The position numbers and the translations under genes are program-made. The notes beneath the pieces were generated by a model that saw nothing but the letters and a program-made list of their open reading frames with translations, was not told the DNA's origin and did not search any database. This document shows positions 32,335-44,244 of a stretch of DNA of 64,000 nt, in pieces (position 1 is the stretch's first letter; every line of letters begins with the position of its first letter). The stretch lies in NCBI RefSeq assembly GCF_000699445.3, contig NC_067195.1:10282287-10346286 (forward strand), given 5' to 3'. This DNA comes from Schistosoma haematobium. Lineage: Eukaryota > Platyhelminthes > Trematoda > Strigeidida > Schistosomatidae.

Positions 32335-32800
32335 CCATTGATGGTGGTCTAGCTTCAATTGACTCATGATCTCAACTATTGAAATTACTGTAATATCCAC
32401 AAAACCCCTTCTGATATCAATCAACATATGCTCACTAGTGACTGGCTTCAAGATATATATCCTGGAGTTCTAGAGAGAAGCAGTGATCAGTGGAGTTCAA
32501 CCAGGTCTGTTGTGAGATAGTAATTCACTGATGACGATGGTGGATATATCGCTCAATATCGTGAATTGGTTGAAGCTAGACATTAACACCGTTGGACGCC
32601 AGCCGGCTCAGTGGTCTGGTGGTTAAGTGCTCGCACGCGAGACTGATAGGTCCTGGTTTCGAATCTCGCGGAATGGGATCGTGGATGCTCACTGCTGAGA
32701 AGTCCCACAATGGGATGGGACAGCCGTCCAGTGCTTCCAGGTTTTCCATGGTGGTCTAGCTTCAACTGACTCATGATCGCAACAATTGATATCCACTGAG
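32335..32800 (+). mobile_element. Sm-alpha-like SINE, dimeric layout, young subfamily
   Basis: Starts with the 3' part of one unit (GGTGGTCTAGCTTCAATTGA to AACCCCTTCTGATATCAATC), then a full unit: A box GGCTCAGTGGTCTGGTGG, B box GGTTTCGAATC, ribozyme, tail. This is the order expected from a tandem multimer. Over about 340 bp it nearly equals 41125-41475. The ribozyme is dead here (CTGAGAA core; GGGAC in place of GAAAC). Confidence 0.82.
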
Positions 32801-32861
32801 CCATTAAACCAAATATGGACATTTCAAAAGTTATAATTCTTTTTTTACTGATATCATTCAT

Positions 32862-33205
32862 TAAAGTTTTATAAATACAACTGTTTTATACACTGAATGT
32901 TTTATCGAGGAAATTCCATGCATCGAACATAAGTTGCGTAATATTACAAGAAGTAATAAAATGAAAATAATGTACATTGATTACGTATGAAAGATAATTG
33001 TACGCAATGAAAATCTGTGAATGAGGAATTCGGACAACGATAAAATAAAGAATTGAAAATGATATTTATTCTATGACTAGAGTAGCATAGTCTGGAGGTT
33101 TGTTTATTTTAACAATATTTTACACTTTCGATCAACATAATACTGATTTTCTCATTTCAGTAAATTAATTTATAAATATAAAATTAATATATCGTCAAGT
33201 GTTAT
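32862..33205. other. AT-rich spacer, nothing recognised
   Basis: No feature seen. Confidence 0.35.
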
Positions 33206-33209
33206 AGAT

Positions 33210-33400
33210 TATTATTGGCTTTATTCAGTATAGTATTTTTGGTACAATATAGAATTCTCAGCGCAAAGTATTTCAACAAGCTTCCTTTTCCTTGTTTCTT
33301 GATCGATCCTGACGATAAGTATTAAGCGAGCGCCAGTTAGATGTTAGCAGTTCAGGAATCGACGTCTGAATAATGTACTTTACTTAAGCCCTCGCTCTGA
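33210..33400 (+). repeat. Repeat Q, truncated copy
   Basis: TATTGGCTTTATTCAGTATA, TATAGAATTCTCAGCGCAAA, CGCCAGTTAGATGTTAGCAG; stops where the full copy continues. Confidence 0.6.
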
Positions 33401-33644
33401 GACCTAAAATTCTCAAGTTTGACCACTAATATGATAGTGGATGCCCGTTATTAAGCATTTTCATAATAATGAAAAATACTTATTAAGTGCTTACAATGAT
33501 TGTCTGATTAAAGCCAGTCCGTAATATGAAAATTTAAACAACGTGCTCTGTTATACTATTCATGAATAAATGGTAACATATCAGTTTGATGTAAACAACT
33601 GAAATTTCTTCGTTATTCAATTTTACCAGTAATATATTTAAACT

Positions 33645-34118
33645 GTCCCCAAATGCCCTGGTACGGCCGAGAGTGGGGAGAGTTCGCCCTCCCTCTCGAA
33701 ATCCTCTCACATGGCCACGCGTATATACTAGGGAAGTCTTACTCACTGCCTTCTCTCACGAAGGGTATTGTTTACGAAAATGAGAGGACGAAAAGCGAAT
33801 GTCCGGCGCTTTAACCGGATCCCAAACCAAATCAATGGTGCACATGGGCTCCAGTATCCTGCGGGAACAAATGGCGTATGAACCAATCGTTGGTCACCGG
33901 CCTCCATGGGACTGCATCTCCTTACGATGCCCAACTGCCACGTGGATCAAACCTTTAGGTCGAAGGCTCGGGGAGTGGCCCCCTAAGTAAACCACCTACT
34001 TCGGTTTGGGCACCCGGGCAGTTTCACGGCCCTCACACATATCGAATGAGATTAGCTTGGCGCATATGTATTTGGTGCCTCCTTGTACCAATATCTATGT
34101 GTTAAAATAAATAAATAA
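33645..34118 (+). repeat. Repeat G copy 2
   Basis: Same blocks as 19846-20375 (GGCCGAGAGTGGGGAGAG, CACATGGGCTCCAGTATCCT, CTTTAGGTCGAAGGCTCG, GTGCCTCCTTGTACCAATA) and an (AAAT)n tail. It lacks the TATATAAAGG interval of copy 1. Confidence 0.65.
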
Positions 34119-34780
34119 ATATTTAAACTGACTATTTGTTTATGATTTTATACTACAGTGGGTATCAATAACAACAAGTCAATAAGTAATCTTATTCTCC
34201 GATTCTTTCTCAATGAAAAGTGATAGTGTATTGTTATCATGTTGAATAAATCACGTAATATTGGTATACACAGGTTAGAAATGATAATGACTGACTATTT
34301 GTGGTTGGTTTCGATTTCCAAACATCGAAAATGTCATTAGAATGAGGATTATTTTAACACAAATTAAAATGTTAATCATTTATATGAAAATTTTTTTAAA
34401 TTGTCTTTAGAGGATTAGGTGGTATCGTTGAAGATTAGCATGGGAGATATTGGTTCAAGCCTTATTCGTTTCCTACTATTTCAAATCATTATGTTTAGTG
34501 CTAAAATGAACGGACACCCCTAGGTAACTGTCATATTTTATCAGCTATGGATAAGCCACATAAAGTATGATATATGAAATAAATTTGATATTTAATAATG
34601 GCAGTTAATGGCTTTTGATGTGTTTGTCACAAAGTATCTAAAATTTATTGTTCAATTATTTCTAACTGAATTTCGAAGTAACATTCCATGATACAGATTC
34701 TACTGATTTACAATAACCTATCAGATGTGTTTCTTTATTGGCCTTTAATCCGACTGTAATTGGGTGGTTTCTGATTGCTA
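34119..34780. other. AT-rich spacer, nothing recognised
   Basis: No feature seen. Confidence 0.35.
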
Positions 34781-34784
34781 TCGA

Positions 34785-35145
34785 AACATACATGTCGCCA
34801 ATCCTCGTATATAATCACCGACTTAAGTCGCGTTGGTGAATAACCCAAATAAAAGAACAGATTTTTGAATATGTATATTACGTTGATCGGAATGTGAAAC
34901 AAAACGAAATGACGCGCAGTGAAGAGAGTGAGTCACCTCGATTTAACCAAGCGTGAATCAATATTTATAGTCAGACCAAAAATAAATAACAAAACACGTG
35001 TTGAGTAAGATAAGAAATGGACACATCCTCAGATAAAATCAGTCAAGGTTGATAAGCGAAAAAGTGAAAAGGTCAGAATGAATAGATTGATCTTTCCAAA
35101 GGCTGAAAATAACCTATGTGGGCTTAATATAGTACTAAACCTACA
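34785..35145 (-). repeat. Repeat L copy 3, opposite strand
   Basis: On the minus strand it starts TGTAGGTTTAGTACTATATT and continues through GACTATAAATATTGATTCAC and CGACTTAAGTCGGTGATTAT to ACGAGGATTGGCGACATG. This is the most complete copy of the family, without the insertion of copy 1 or the deletion of copy 2. Confidence 0.62.
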
Positions 35146-36320
35146 GTTTTTTCTCAATTATGTATCCTAAAATTATCTAGTTATACTATCCTATAAACTA
35201 CTTAAGAAAAACTATTAAGTCATTCGGGATTTGAGCTTGTATCTTATTTAACAAATTATCATGCAGAATAATATCGTTATATCATAACTCATTCCAGATT
35301 CCATGCTACGAATTTCTAGTTTCAATTATTAGTTTACCTTAATTTTACGCTTATATTCTTGTTAATTGTTGTCAATCACTATCTCCATTATATGTGTTTT
35401 TCATGTGCTTACTGAGTCGTCAGTTCAATCCTTTCTCTTATTTTATTCTCTTCGAGAGTTTCTCCTATACGTTTTCTCATATACACTCCATCAGCACTCA
35501 GAGTACCTTCAGGCTAGACACAAGCATAGCAAAGGCTTATTGTTACAGTGTAAACAATAACTATGAGCTATTTCATAAGTGGGTTGTTAGAGTCTTTACG
35601 CAAATGTATTCCTTTCTGAACAAATAAAAAAATGCCTGGTTAGTAAATACATTTCCGATCCCATCAATCATTCTTACCAATTCTCGAATGAGTGATTTAT
35701 TGCTTATACAAACGTTCATTTTCTATTATTTATGTATTAACCTTTATTTATGTTCATATAATTATTTATTGGACTAAACATATAGGATCATGTAAACTCA
35801 TTCACTGATTCATCCACTGACTGATTCAAATAATAAATGATTTGTCTACCAAATCAAATTCACATAGTGAATGATTCAAACTCAGTAGCTATTTTAACAG
35901 TTGGTCTGTTTGCAGATTAGCGTGTATGAAATTTGGCATTCTCAATATATCACATATTAGACTTCCATTACTGTATTGATATCTCACTAGCCTGGAAACT
36001 GTGTCATTTTACTACTATATAAAATAGGGAACCAGTAAACTACTGAGTCCAATACAGTTTTAGGGTAATCCAACAGATACAGGCTGAGATTGGTTGTTTA
36101 CATTCTATTCTAAGGAAATCTTAATGAACAGAACCCATGAATAAACATACTGATTTCAATCAAATCCTCCACTCGGCTTGATTAAATATACAGTTATAAA
36201 CTATTATACAAAACATCAAACATTACTGACACTCTTTCAGATCTTGACGACAAAACATTGATTTGATATCTGTTATTAACGTCTGAAGTTATAAGCCATG
36301 GAAGGCTACATAACTAATTT
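35146..36320. other. AT-rich spacer, nothing recognised
   Basis: Overlapping frames at 35366-35627 look like chance frames in AT-rich DNA. No repeat was placed. Confidence 0.35.
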
Positions 36321-36324
36321 ATTA

Positions 36325-36725
36325 TATTTTTGATTGAGATCATGAACCGATTGATGTTAGACCACCATTAGAAACCTGGAAGCATTGGATGGCCGTTTCT
36401 CCCTATTGTTGGACTCCTCAGCAGTGAGCATCCACGATCCCATTCCGCGAGATTCGAAACCAGGACCTATCAGTCTCGCGTGCGAGAGCCTAACCACTAG
36501 ACTACTGAGCCAGCATCCAACGGTGTTAATGTCTAACCTCAACCAATCCACGAAATTTTGTGACCATCTTCCATTGTACTGAGGTAGATACCTGTCTCTA
36601 TCCGACACGGATTAATCCCACTGGTCATGTCTTTTCACTAGAACTCCAGGTTCTCAATGGTGGTCTAACATCAATCGGTTCATGATGTCAATCAAAAACG
36701 TATTGATCTCCACAACCCCATACTG
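36325..36725 (-). mobile_element. Sm-alpha-like SINE, minus strand, with a plus-strand 3' piece joined
   Basis: 36325-36650 is a nearly full SINE on the minus strand: clear B box TTTCGAATCTCG, A box GGCTCAGTAGTCTAGTGG, ribozyme core CTGAGGA/GAAAC with a weakened stem II (GTCC...GGGA) and triplet ATC. 36648-36725 is a SINE 3' part on the plus strand. Subfamily marks (TCTAACATCAATCGGTTCAT) match the end of the 41075-41590 copy. Confidence 0.78.
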
Positions 36726-36904
36726 ATAATTTATTATAATTTTAAAAACCACAATGAACAGCTACAAATCAACATGAGTTAGAACTTGTAGCATATATGA
36801 CAACTTCAGAATACTAAGTAGACATTTAACAGTTCAAATTGTTCAACTATAATCAATATGATAAACGAGTTGTTTTTTGACAAGAGAAGTTAGTAATGAA
36901 AATG

Positions 36905-36938
36905 CGATTATTGTTATTATTATTATTATTATTATTAA
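36905..36938. repeat. (TTA)n microsatellite
   Basis: About eleven TTA/ATT units with one TTG interruption at the left. Confidence 0.8.
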
Positions 36939-36964
36939 ATGGATATTATGTAAAATACATTAAC

Positions 36965-37250
36965 TATTTTCAAATTCACTTGGTATTGTTTTACTTGATG
37001 TTTTGGACTGTAATCAACCAGTCTCTTATTGGCATATATGCATACTATGCGTATTGCCTCGATATTGCCTTAGGTCACAAGCATTCTAAGCAAAGATGAA
37101 TAGTGGCTAGAAGTGGAATCCAGGACGCGCATTTCGTCCTATATGGGATTCGTCAGCTGGATGTACTAGCAACTCAGAGTTGATATCCAATTTAGGACTC
37201 AAACCCAGTATCGTTCGCTTAAAACTCCATCGCGTTATCCACTTAGCTAC
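36965..37250 (-). mobile_element. SINE-2, nearly full
   Basis: TTCACTTGGTATTGTTTTAC at the tail end; B box complement AGGACTCAAACCC; head end CATCGCGTTATCCACTTAGC. Confidence 0.72.
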
Positions 37251-38216
37251 AATTTACACCTGAATTTTGTGCCGAAAATGCCATTCAGAAGAACGATGAA
37301 AGCTCCAAGACCAAACCATCCAGTTCAACGAACAAAATTCTATCAAAGTTAACCGAGAGATATTTTACTGTAAATGCAATAATAAATCGATAAAAACAAT
37401 TTTCTAGAGATAATCAAGGAAAATTCACTAATTATTCAGACAAAATCATCTACATAGTAGTCATTATTGGTTATGAAAAAAAAGAATAAATTAAACAAAC
37501 TGACTGTCGAGTAAATAAAACAGTATTTTATATGGAATTTATTGATTACTTGTTCAAATAATTGATGGTAGAGTTCAAAGTGATTCTGATTAATACAGTT
37601 TTAACTGGTTGTAATAAATGATCATCATTCAGTATCACAAGTTGAATGAATTCGAATGTATAAACATCAGTTTATCATAGTCAAGCTGTTTGAAAGTGTG
37701 CATAAGAATATCTTTCGTTAAGGTTTGAGGTTTCATACTGAATAAGAATTAAAAACAAAGATGAAACAGTTGTCTAGTATACGCTGAATCTCACTGATTC
37801 ACTCACTAAATGTAGCTAGTTGATAATACTTAAATATCGTTGATTTAAGCCACAAAGTATTCATTAAATTTGAATATTTTACCGTAATCAGTATCAAATG
37901 ATTCAACAATATCAGATTGGATTGGATACCACCTCAATTGTCTCGACATTTAATGTTCTCCAAAAGGTTTGAAGACAGTTGATTTGAACAACGATGGTGC
38001 TATACTTAGGAGTCTCATACCATGACGAGACAGCTGTTTAATGTAGCTTATATTTCAATGGTTGTTTGATATTCTTAATGACATTTAATAATCTCCGTAA
38101 TCTTTGTATACTGACATTTTGAGATTTAATAAATAAAGACTATTTTAAGATTTGCGTTTTGTTTTCCAAATTCTAATTACAAAACTTAATATGAATATGT
38201 TGGTTTTATAATAATT
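37251..38216. other. AT-rich spacer with a faint SINE remnant
   Basis: 37985-38090 (CTTAGGAGTCTCATACCATG, then GACGAGACAGCTG) has the order of an Sm-alpha-like ribozyme region but is heavily mutated. Nothing else placed. Confidence 0.35.
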
Positions 38217-38620
38217 ATTATTATTATCAGCTTTATTCAATATTATATTTTTGGTACAATATAGAATTCTCAGCGTAAAGTATTTCAACAAGTTTCCGTT
38301 TCTTTCTTCTTGGTCGGTCCTGGCGATAAATATTGACTGATCGCCAGTTAGTTGTTAGCAGTTCACTAAATGAACATCTGAATAATGTGCATTCTTTTCA
38401 CTGTATATTGCCAGCAACCACATTGTCTCTTATTGAGTTTTTTGCAACTTTGACAACGAAAGGTTGTACACTTTTCAGAAACGCAGCAGAATAGGTTATG
38501 CGATTAATAAACATAATGATATATTAAAACAAACAAAAATAGATAACGTGCTGAAATATCTAGATGGCAGGAGCAGGTAGCCCAGATGCTCAAGCAGGCG
38601 AAACATGAATTGCAGGTCTT
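38217..38620 (+). repeat. Repeat Q, full-length copy
   Basis: ATTATCAGCTTTATTCAATA to GATGGCAGGAGCAGGTAGCC; includes TATAGAATTCTCAGCGTAAA and CACATTGTCTCTTATTGAG. No coding frame is conserved among the three copies. Confidence 0.6.
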
Positions 38621-38924
38621 ACAATCAAATTACAGTCTTGATAGAAACGTATGATACGAGGTGATTTATCATAAATATTTACATAAATAAAATTTTCTTT
38701 TAAATATCATTTGGTTTATATTAATTTGTTACTCATTCTTGTCAAACATAAAACTAACATTTGGTGATTACAGACAGTCGACAGATCTTGGACGTTAAAT
38801 TTCATTTTGTTTAACCTCCATCAGCAAATCATACCTGTGATAATCAGGGAAATGGTACACCTTGGTTTGTTCCACAGAGCAGTAACTAACTTTACAGTCT
38901 AAAGCTTTATTGTAATAAACGAAG

Positions 38925-39180
38925 AGTTGGTGAGGATAACCAATTTATTATCTAACACAAAATTACAGAGTTCTTTGTTAAAATATGAAAACCATACATT
39001 AAATACTTCATTTGTAAATCTCCCATCAATCGTCCTTTACATCCTTCATGATTCTTCTACTTCTCAATTCTTTTCTGCTTGCTTCAGTTCAATCTTCTCA
39101 ACTTCCTTTTGATAGGCCTTCCGCTTGTGATTGGTGTTACCTACTACTTATATCTGTCAATATAAGTATCATGCACCAGA
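38925..39180 (-). repeat. Repeat M copy 6
   Basis: On the minus strand TGGTGCATGATACTTATATT begins the element and ACTCTGTAATTTTGTGTTAG is near its right part. Confidence 0.6.
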
Positions 39181-39750
39181 TTACCATTGAAATTAATACT
39201 CTCCTGTTTTACCATAATAATTTTATCTTTCATCTTAAAAACAAAAAAAACATCACTGAAAATGATACATTTAATCATAATTATTCAAAATAAAGGTTAT
39301 CAATTCTTTTATTTGTTTATCTATTATCATCATAATCATATTTCGTTGAATTGAAGGCGATAAAAAAGATTAAGATGCCATTTTCTTTTCATTTCAATTT
39401 TATTTCCTTTTTGTTTTGTTTTGCACTTGGTTCCATTTATTTATTTTTCCTTCTTTTTCTTTCCACTCCCTTCGCTTGAAATCAACTCTTCATTTGTTTC
39501 TGCTTAATTTTGTAGAGGTGGGAGAGAATGGTTAGGGAAGAAATTGATTGTAACTTATTTAGTTCAAAACATTTTCTTCTCATATTCATTTTTTTAATTG
39601 TTCGAAGTGAATCACATTAATCTTATTAACATAATAATCATATGAAATAAAGTAGAAAATGTTCAATGTTTCGCATTTTTACTTCATTTGGTACGGAACT
39701 TTTAGTTTGTTTATATATCTTTTTAAGAAGAATCTCAAGATAATAATAAT
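39181..39750. other. AT-rich spacer, pyrimidine-rich
   Basis: T/C-rich run at about 39380-39500; no gene. Confidence 0.35.
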
Positions 39751-39751
39751 A

Positions 39752-39835
39752 GCCACTGTGGGGTTATTGCCGATCCCAAGCCCGGATAAAGGAGGAGGGT
39801 TGGGTATGGGGATAGCGACCCGATCCCGTGTTGAT
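39752..39835 (+). mobile_element. RTE 5'-region fragment
   Basis: GTGGGGTTATTGCCGATCCC, AAGCCCGGATAAAGGAGGAG, GGGTATGGGGATAGCGACCC match the leader/N-terminal part of the RTE copy at 1935-2395. The copy is only ~84 bp. Confidence 0.65.
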
Positions 39836-39984
39836 GATATCGTAAGCAATGACTTAATCTATTGGAGTATGAATGACGTATGAACTTGATTTTTTTTACG
39901 GTCATCTATGACATGTAATCACGTCTAGAAGAGTGATGATATGGTTTAGTCATCTAGTTATATCTGTTGATGGTGAATGCTTAA

Positions 39985-40215
39985 TTTCATTGAAATCATG
40001 AACCAATCATGATTCAAAACCTGGAAGCACTGGACTGCCATCCTGTCCAAGTATGGGGCTTTTCAGAAGTGAAAATCGAAGGTCCAGCACGCGGCAATCA
40101 AAGCTAAGACCTTCGATCTCAAGGGAGAATTTATAACCTCTAGACCTCTGAGTCGGCATCCAGCAGTGTAAATGTATAACTTAAATCAGTCCACGGCATT
40201 ATGCATTCATGTTTG
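39985..40215 (-). mobile_element. Sm-alpha-like SINE, degenerate
   Basis: The minus-strand order is kept (A-box-like GACTCAGAGGTCTAGAGG, then CCTGGAAGCACTGG complement at the low-coordinate end). Neither the B box nor the ribozyme core is intact. Confidence 0.6.
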
Positions 40216-40340
40216 ATTGTCTCAAGTGACGTAATGGAGATATGAAATTTTTGTTCATTGTTCTTGCTGAGAGCATTAATCAAGGTTTCCTTCATGCTGA
40301 TATTTTCCTTTACACTTGTTGTGTTTTGAGAAACTAATCA

Positions 40341-40667
40341 ATGTCATATGCTACATTCATTGATCGGAATTCCGACTATAATTTTCTTTATCTCGCGTCT
40401 GCTATTTCCTTTATAGTCTGGGCTCCTAGACTTGACCAAGTGCATTTCTTACCCGCACAGTTAACCATGAACCGACGCAAGCTGAGCTCCTATCGTCCAC
40501 CATTTGTAAGCTTTTCTCTATCCGCCCAGAGTTCAAAGAAGAATCAACAGACAGCTTCTACTACTTTATATACAAATATACTGGATCACATTACAACACA
40601 AAATGAAAATTCACAATTTTACATAGACAAGCTAAATGTGGTTCTGCATAGGGCAACCTGTAAATAA
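40341..40667 (+). CDS. Unrecognised 108-codon reading frame (doubtful)
   Basis: Longest frame outside recognised elements in this half of the window. It contains Ser/Thr-rich SFSLSAQSSKKNQQTASTT and ends VVLHRATCK. A possible acceptor (GGCTCCTAG) near 40428 and a donor-like AACCT|GTAAAT near 40659 could mark an exon in another reading. No family was recognised. It could equally be a chance frame or part of an unplaced retroelement. Confidence 0.2.
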   Translation: MSYATFIDRNSDYNFLYLASAISFIVWAPRLDQVHFLPAQLTMNRRKLSSYRPPFVSFSLSAQSSKKNQQTASTTLYTNILDHITTQNENSQFYIDKLNVVLHRATCK

Positions 40668-41070
40668 CTGATTTGCAACAACAGTAATAATAAGGAACGT
40701 AATTGCAGTTAATGAGTTGAACTCACGCTCATGATAAACGGAATATATAAACATAGTAATAGTAATTCTATATTAAGAATATAAATAATGGTGACAATAA
40801 TTCGTAAAACGATTCCAACGGTTCTAACTTTTATAATAATTGTTCCTTTATAAAAGCACTACCGCTGATTGCTTTAGTTAGTTTAAATAAAATCTATCCA
40901 GACCAACAGACGACAAAACAGTTTAACGTATATATGACAACAAACCTATCGTGACAATTTTTAATGTTGGTGTTTTACCCTATCTATTTTCGCTTTCTTC
41001 TCTCTATTTGTAGATGACCGTAAGTACCCTGTAGGGACTATCAAATTACTTTTTGATTGGCGATGCAACA
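40668..41070. other. AT-rich spacer, nothing recognised
   Basis: No feature seen. Confidence 0.35.
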
Positions 41071-41074
41071 TGAC

Positions 41075-41590
41075 GGTCTAGTCCCACAATAGGAAGAAAT
41101 GACCATCCAGTGCTTTCAGGTTTACCACGGTGGTCTAGCTTCAATTGACTTATGATCTCAACTATTGAAATTACTGTAATATCCACAAAACCCCTTCTGA
41201 TATCAATCAACATATGCTCACTAGTGACTGGCTTCAAGATATATATCCTGGAGTTCTAGAGAGAAGCAGTGATCAGTGGAGTTCAACCAGGTCTGTTGTG
41301 AGATAGTAATTCACTGATGACGATGGTGGATATATCGCTCAATATCGTGAATTGGTTGAAGCTAGACATTAACACCGTTGGACGCCAGCCGGCTCAGTGG
41401 TCTGGTGGTTAAGTGCTCGCACGCGAGACTGATAGGTCCTGGTTTCGAATCTCGCGGAATGGGATCGTGGATGTTCACTGCTGAGGAGTCCAACAATAGG
41501 GAGAAACGGCCATCCAATGCTTCCAGGTTTCTAATGGTGGTCTAACATCAATCGGTTCATGATCTCAACTATTAAAATAATGTAATTACA
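41075..41590 (+). mobile_element. Sm-alpha-like SINE, dimeric layout with two ribozyme remnants
   Basis: Order: end of a first ribozyme (AGTCCCACAATAGGAAGAAA, CCATCCAGTGC), SINE 3' part, leader, body, A and B boxes, second ribozyme (core CTGAGGA and GAAAC, stem II GTCC...GGGA mismatched, triplet ATC, stem I CACTG/CAATG with one mismatch), second 3' part. One whole unit lies between two ribozymes, as in a tandem satellite. Confidence 0.83.
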
Positions 41591-43555
41591 AGTTAGGTAA
41601 AATGCCTTGTGGATAACTAAATAATGTATGCGATGATATGAATTCAGTAAGGAATGGTAAAGTAGGATTTATGCTAATCAAATTCAAAAGGACCTTACGT
41701 TAATAAAGAATTAGGTAGAAGAAAATGGTTTAAAATTCAACTTATCTATATGTTACTTTGTGAACACCCAACTACATATCTACCTATTTTCCCCTTATCA
41801 TTTCTATTTATCTATTACTTTTATATTTTTGTTTATTTATGTCGTTTATACAATTAATTAAGTTAATTACTAAAATTTTCTTCAGATCATTGTCTTCTCT
41901 TCGTTCCTGTATATATTTTAATTTTAGAATCTCTACATTGCAACCAATCACTCATTGTGTGATAACTGATAATTCCAGAAAACTACACTGCTCTAATATA
42001 AACGTATTCATTTAAACTCAAGATTAACAAACACAAAAAGTAACTGTTGAGTACACTAGGACAATTGTAATCCAGTATCTAGACTACTTTCCGTTCAGAG
42101 GCACCAAAAACCTGAAACCTTACTATAATACCAAGATGTTACCGGGGTTACAAATAAGCTCGGCACAAAGATATCGGATATTGGATATCAGTAAACAAAT
42201 GACCATTACTCTATGATGACAATGTCTAGTTTAGTCGTGACAGAAGTGATAATTATTTTTACAAGGTAGATGCAATGAAAGACTAAAATTCCGATAATTT
42301 GTAATATTATATAAATGATCTCCCCAGAGATTACTTGAATTTTAGTAGTTAATACAAGTTTGAATATCAGACATTACGGAAGTATAAAGGTATGATAATA
42401 TCATACTTGTCTAAGGTTGGTATTTGTGGTGTGCATTTTATTTTTATTTGTGTAAATATTGCTAGATTTGGGCACATTTAAAATTCTTAGTTTGATTAAG
42501 TTATTTGCCTGATAAATTAAGGAATTTTCATTGTGAGTTAAACTGTGACCATTGTGCATTACAGAACAAGATGTGATTAAAAATACTTTTCCAATTAGAT
42601 CATTATAGAAAGCTGCATATTTTATGACGGTTGAGTTCTAAATAGTTCACAAGTACGTCTCTGATTATGACAATAAATGTAAAGAGTTCGCGTACTTTAC
42701 ATCTCATGAATTCCTGGTTAACCCCTTGTCATCTAACAAAGAACTTGGACCCACTAGATCCTACCGACTACTTCAAACTATCTTACTCCTCATTGGCTAT
42801 ACTTAACACATATATACGTGATCTAAACAAACGGTATAGATTTTACACTTGTTACTTATCAAGAAAATAAGCAATACTTCTAAGTAAATTTGGATAGCAC
42901 TATTAAATTGTTACTCTTTTTAGATCTTGAAACTTAACTTACTCTTTATACTTTTAAAACGCCAAATAGCATCGATTTATCGTAAATTAATTAAATTCTT
43001 TTTCAAGTATCAAACTGAATATTCTATTATCACTCTTTTTAGTTTATTCATTAATACTTAATAAAAGCGCTTCAAAAATTAACAATTCCAGAGACCTGTA
43101 TATTTTACTAAAACAACTGTATTGAGATCCTTCATCTAGAGAAGATATGTATAAAAAATGGTAATTAAAGTGGACTTAGACCAATTAAAATCTTGAATTA
43201 TATCTGCAATAAATCAATTAATTCATCACAATGTATTGATTACCTTTCACATGACTATAAACTAGTTTATAGATCTAAGGAACGATGTTAAAATATTGAC
43301 GAAATAGTATCTTTTCATTACAGCATGGTTCCTTAATCTATTCATTCTTATTCAACTTTCCCATCGATGATATTCTGGAAACAGCTTTGATTGGAGTAGA
43401 TAGTGGTGATATGAAAGACTTTTCGATCAAAAATATTCAAATCATACTGTCTTGCTTTGCAATGATACAGTCTATGCAATCTATACTTAATCAGTCGGTA
43501 ATCTGTATCCGTTTGTGTAGCATGTACTTTACACTGAAGGACAAAGTATTTCTAC
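41591..43555. other. AT-rich spacer, nothing recognised
   Basis: About 2 kb without a placed repeat. A 67-codon plus-strand frame at 42667-42870 has no recognisable motif. Confidence 0.35.
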
Positions 43556-43559
43556 ACGT

Positions 43560-44240
43560 TTGAGTGAAGCCTGTGACTGCACTCATACTTGGGGGTGAGC
43601 CGTAAGGAGTAGTCGAGAAGTTTGTACATCTAGACATCTGTGTCAGTGCTTAATGTAGCGTGAGTGATCAGATCAGTCTACATATGGTAGATGTCAGAAT
43701 AGCTTATGACAACCTTAGCCATCTTCAGCGCTATCATCTAGCCGCAAAAGACCGAATTTAAAAAGTATCAATCAAAGGAGTCTTGTTCTGTTTGGGAAAC
43801 CTGGTCTCTTCGAGTTGAGAATGTTTAATGACTCTGTGTTTGGACATCGTTGTAATCAAAGAATTGTTAAAATTCAGTGGCAACAATATGTTAGTGATGC
43901 TGAGACTCTGCAATCTGTGTTCCAGGACAGCGGATATGATTCATTTGTTATCATCATCTTGGAACACTGCCTCTGGTGCTTAGACATCTACCACAAATCT
44001 CATCCGAGCAACTTCCACATCTTGCTTTATTTCCTGACATTGGAAATAGCTGGAAAAAGAAAAGATGTGGTCAGTTTATAATACGGGAGAACACTGCACA
44101 GAACTGGCATCTAATGGTACATCACGACTTGCTGGTTGTGGTCTTAGAGATGAGCACCCCATTGGCTTGAGACTTTATCAGACATGGCTCAGAATAGAAG
44201 CAGATGACAATCCTGCTATACTTTTCTCTCCTTTCTCCTA
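43560..44240 (+). mobile_element. CR1-like LINE fragment, RT C-terminal region, degenerate
   Basis: Fragments in several plus-strand frames: an ETWSLRVE-like start, KIQWQQYVSDAE, GYDSFVIIILEH, LPHLALFPDIGNSWKKKR, then LAGCGLRDEHPIGLRLYQTW. Order and spacing match the region after the RT domain in schistosome CR1/SR-type elements (xxWLGHVLRMP...GWGPRD...WLETL). Many frameshifts; non-functional. Confidence 0.65.
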
Positions 44241-44244
44241 ATAG

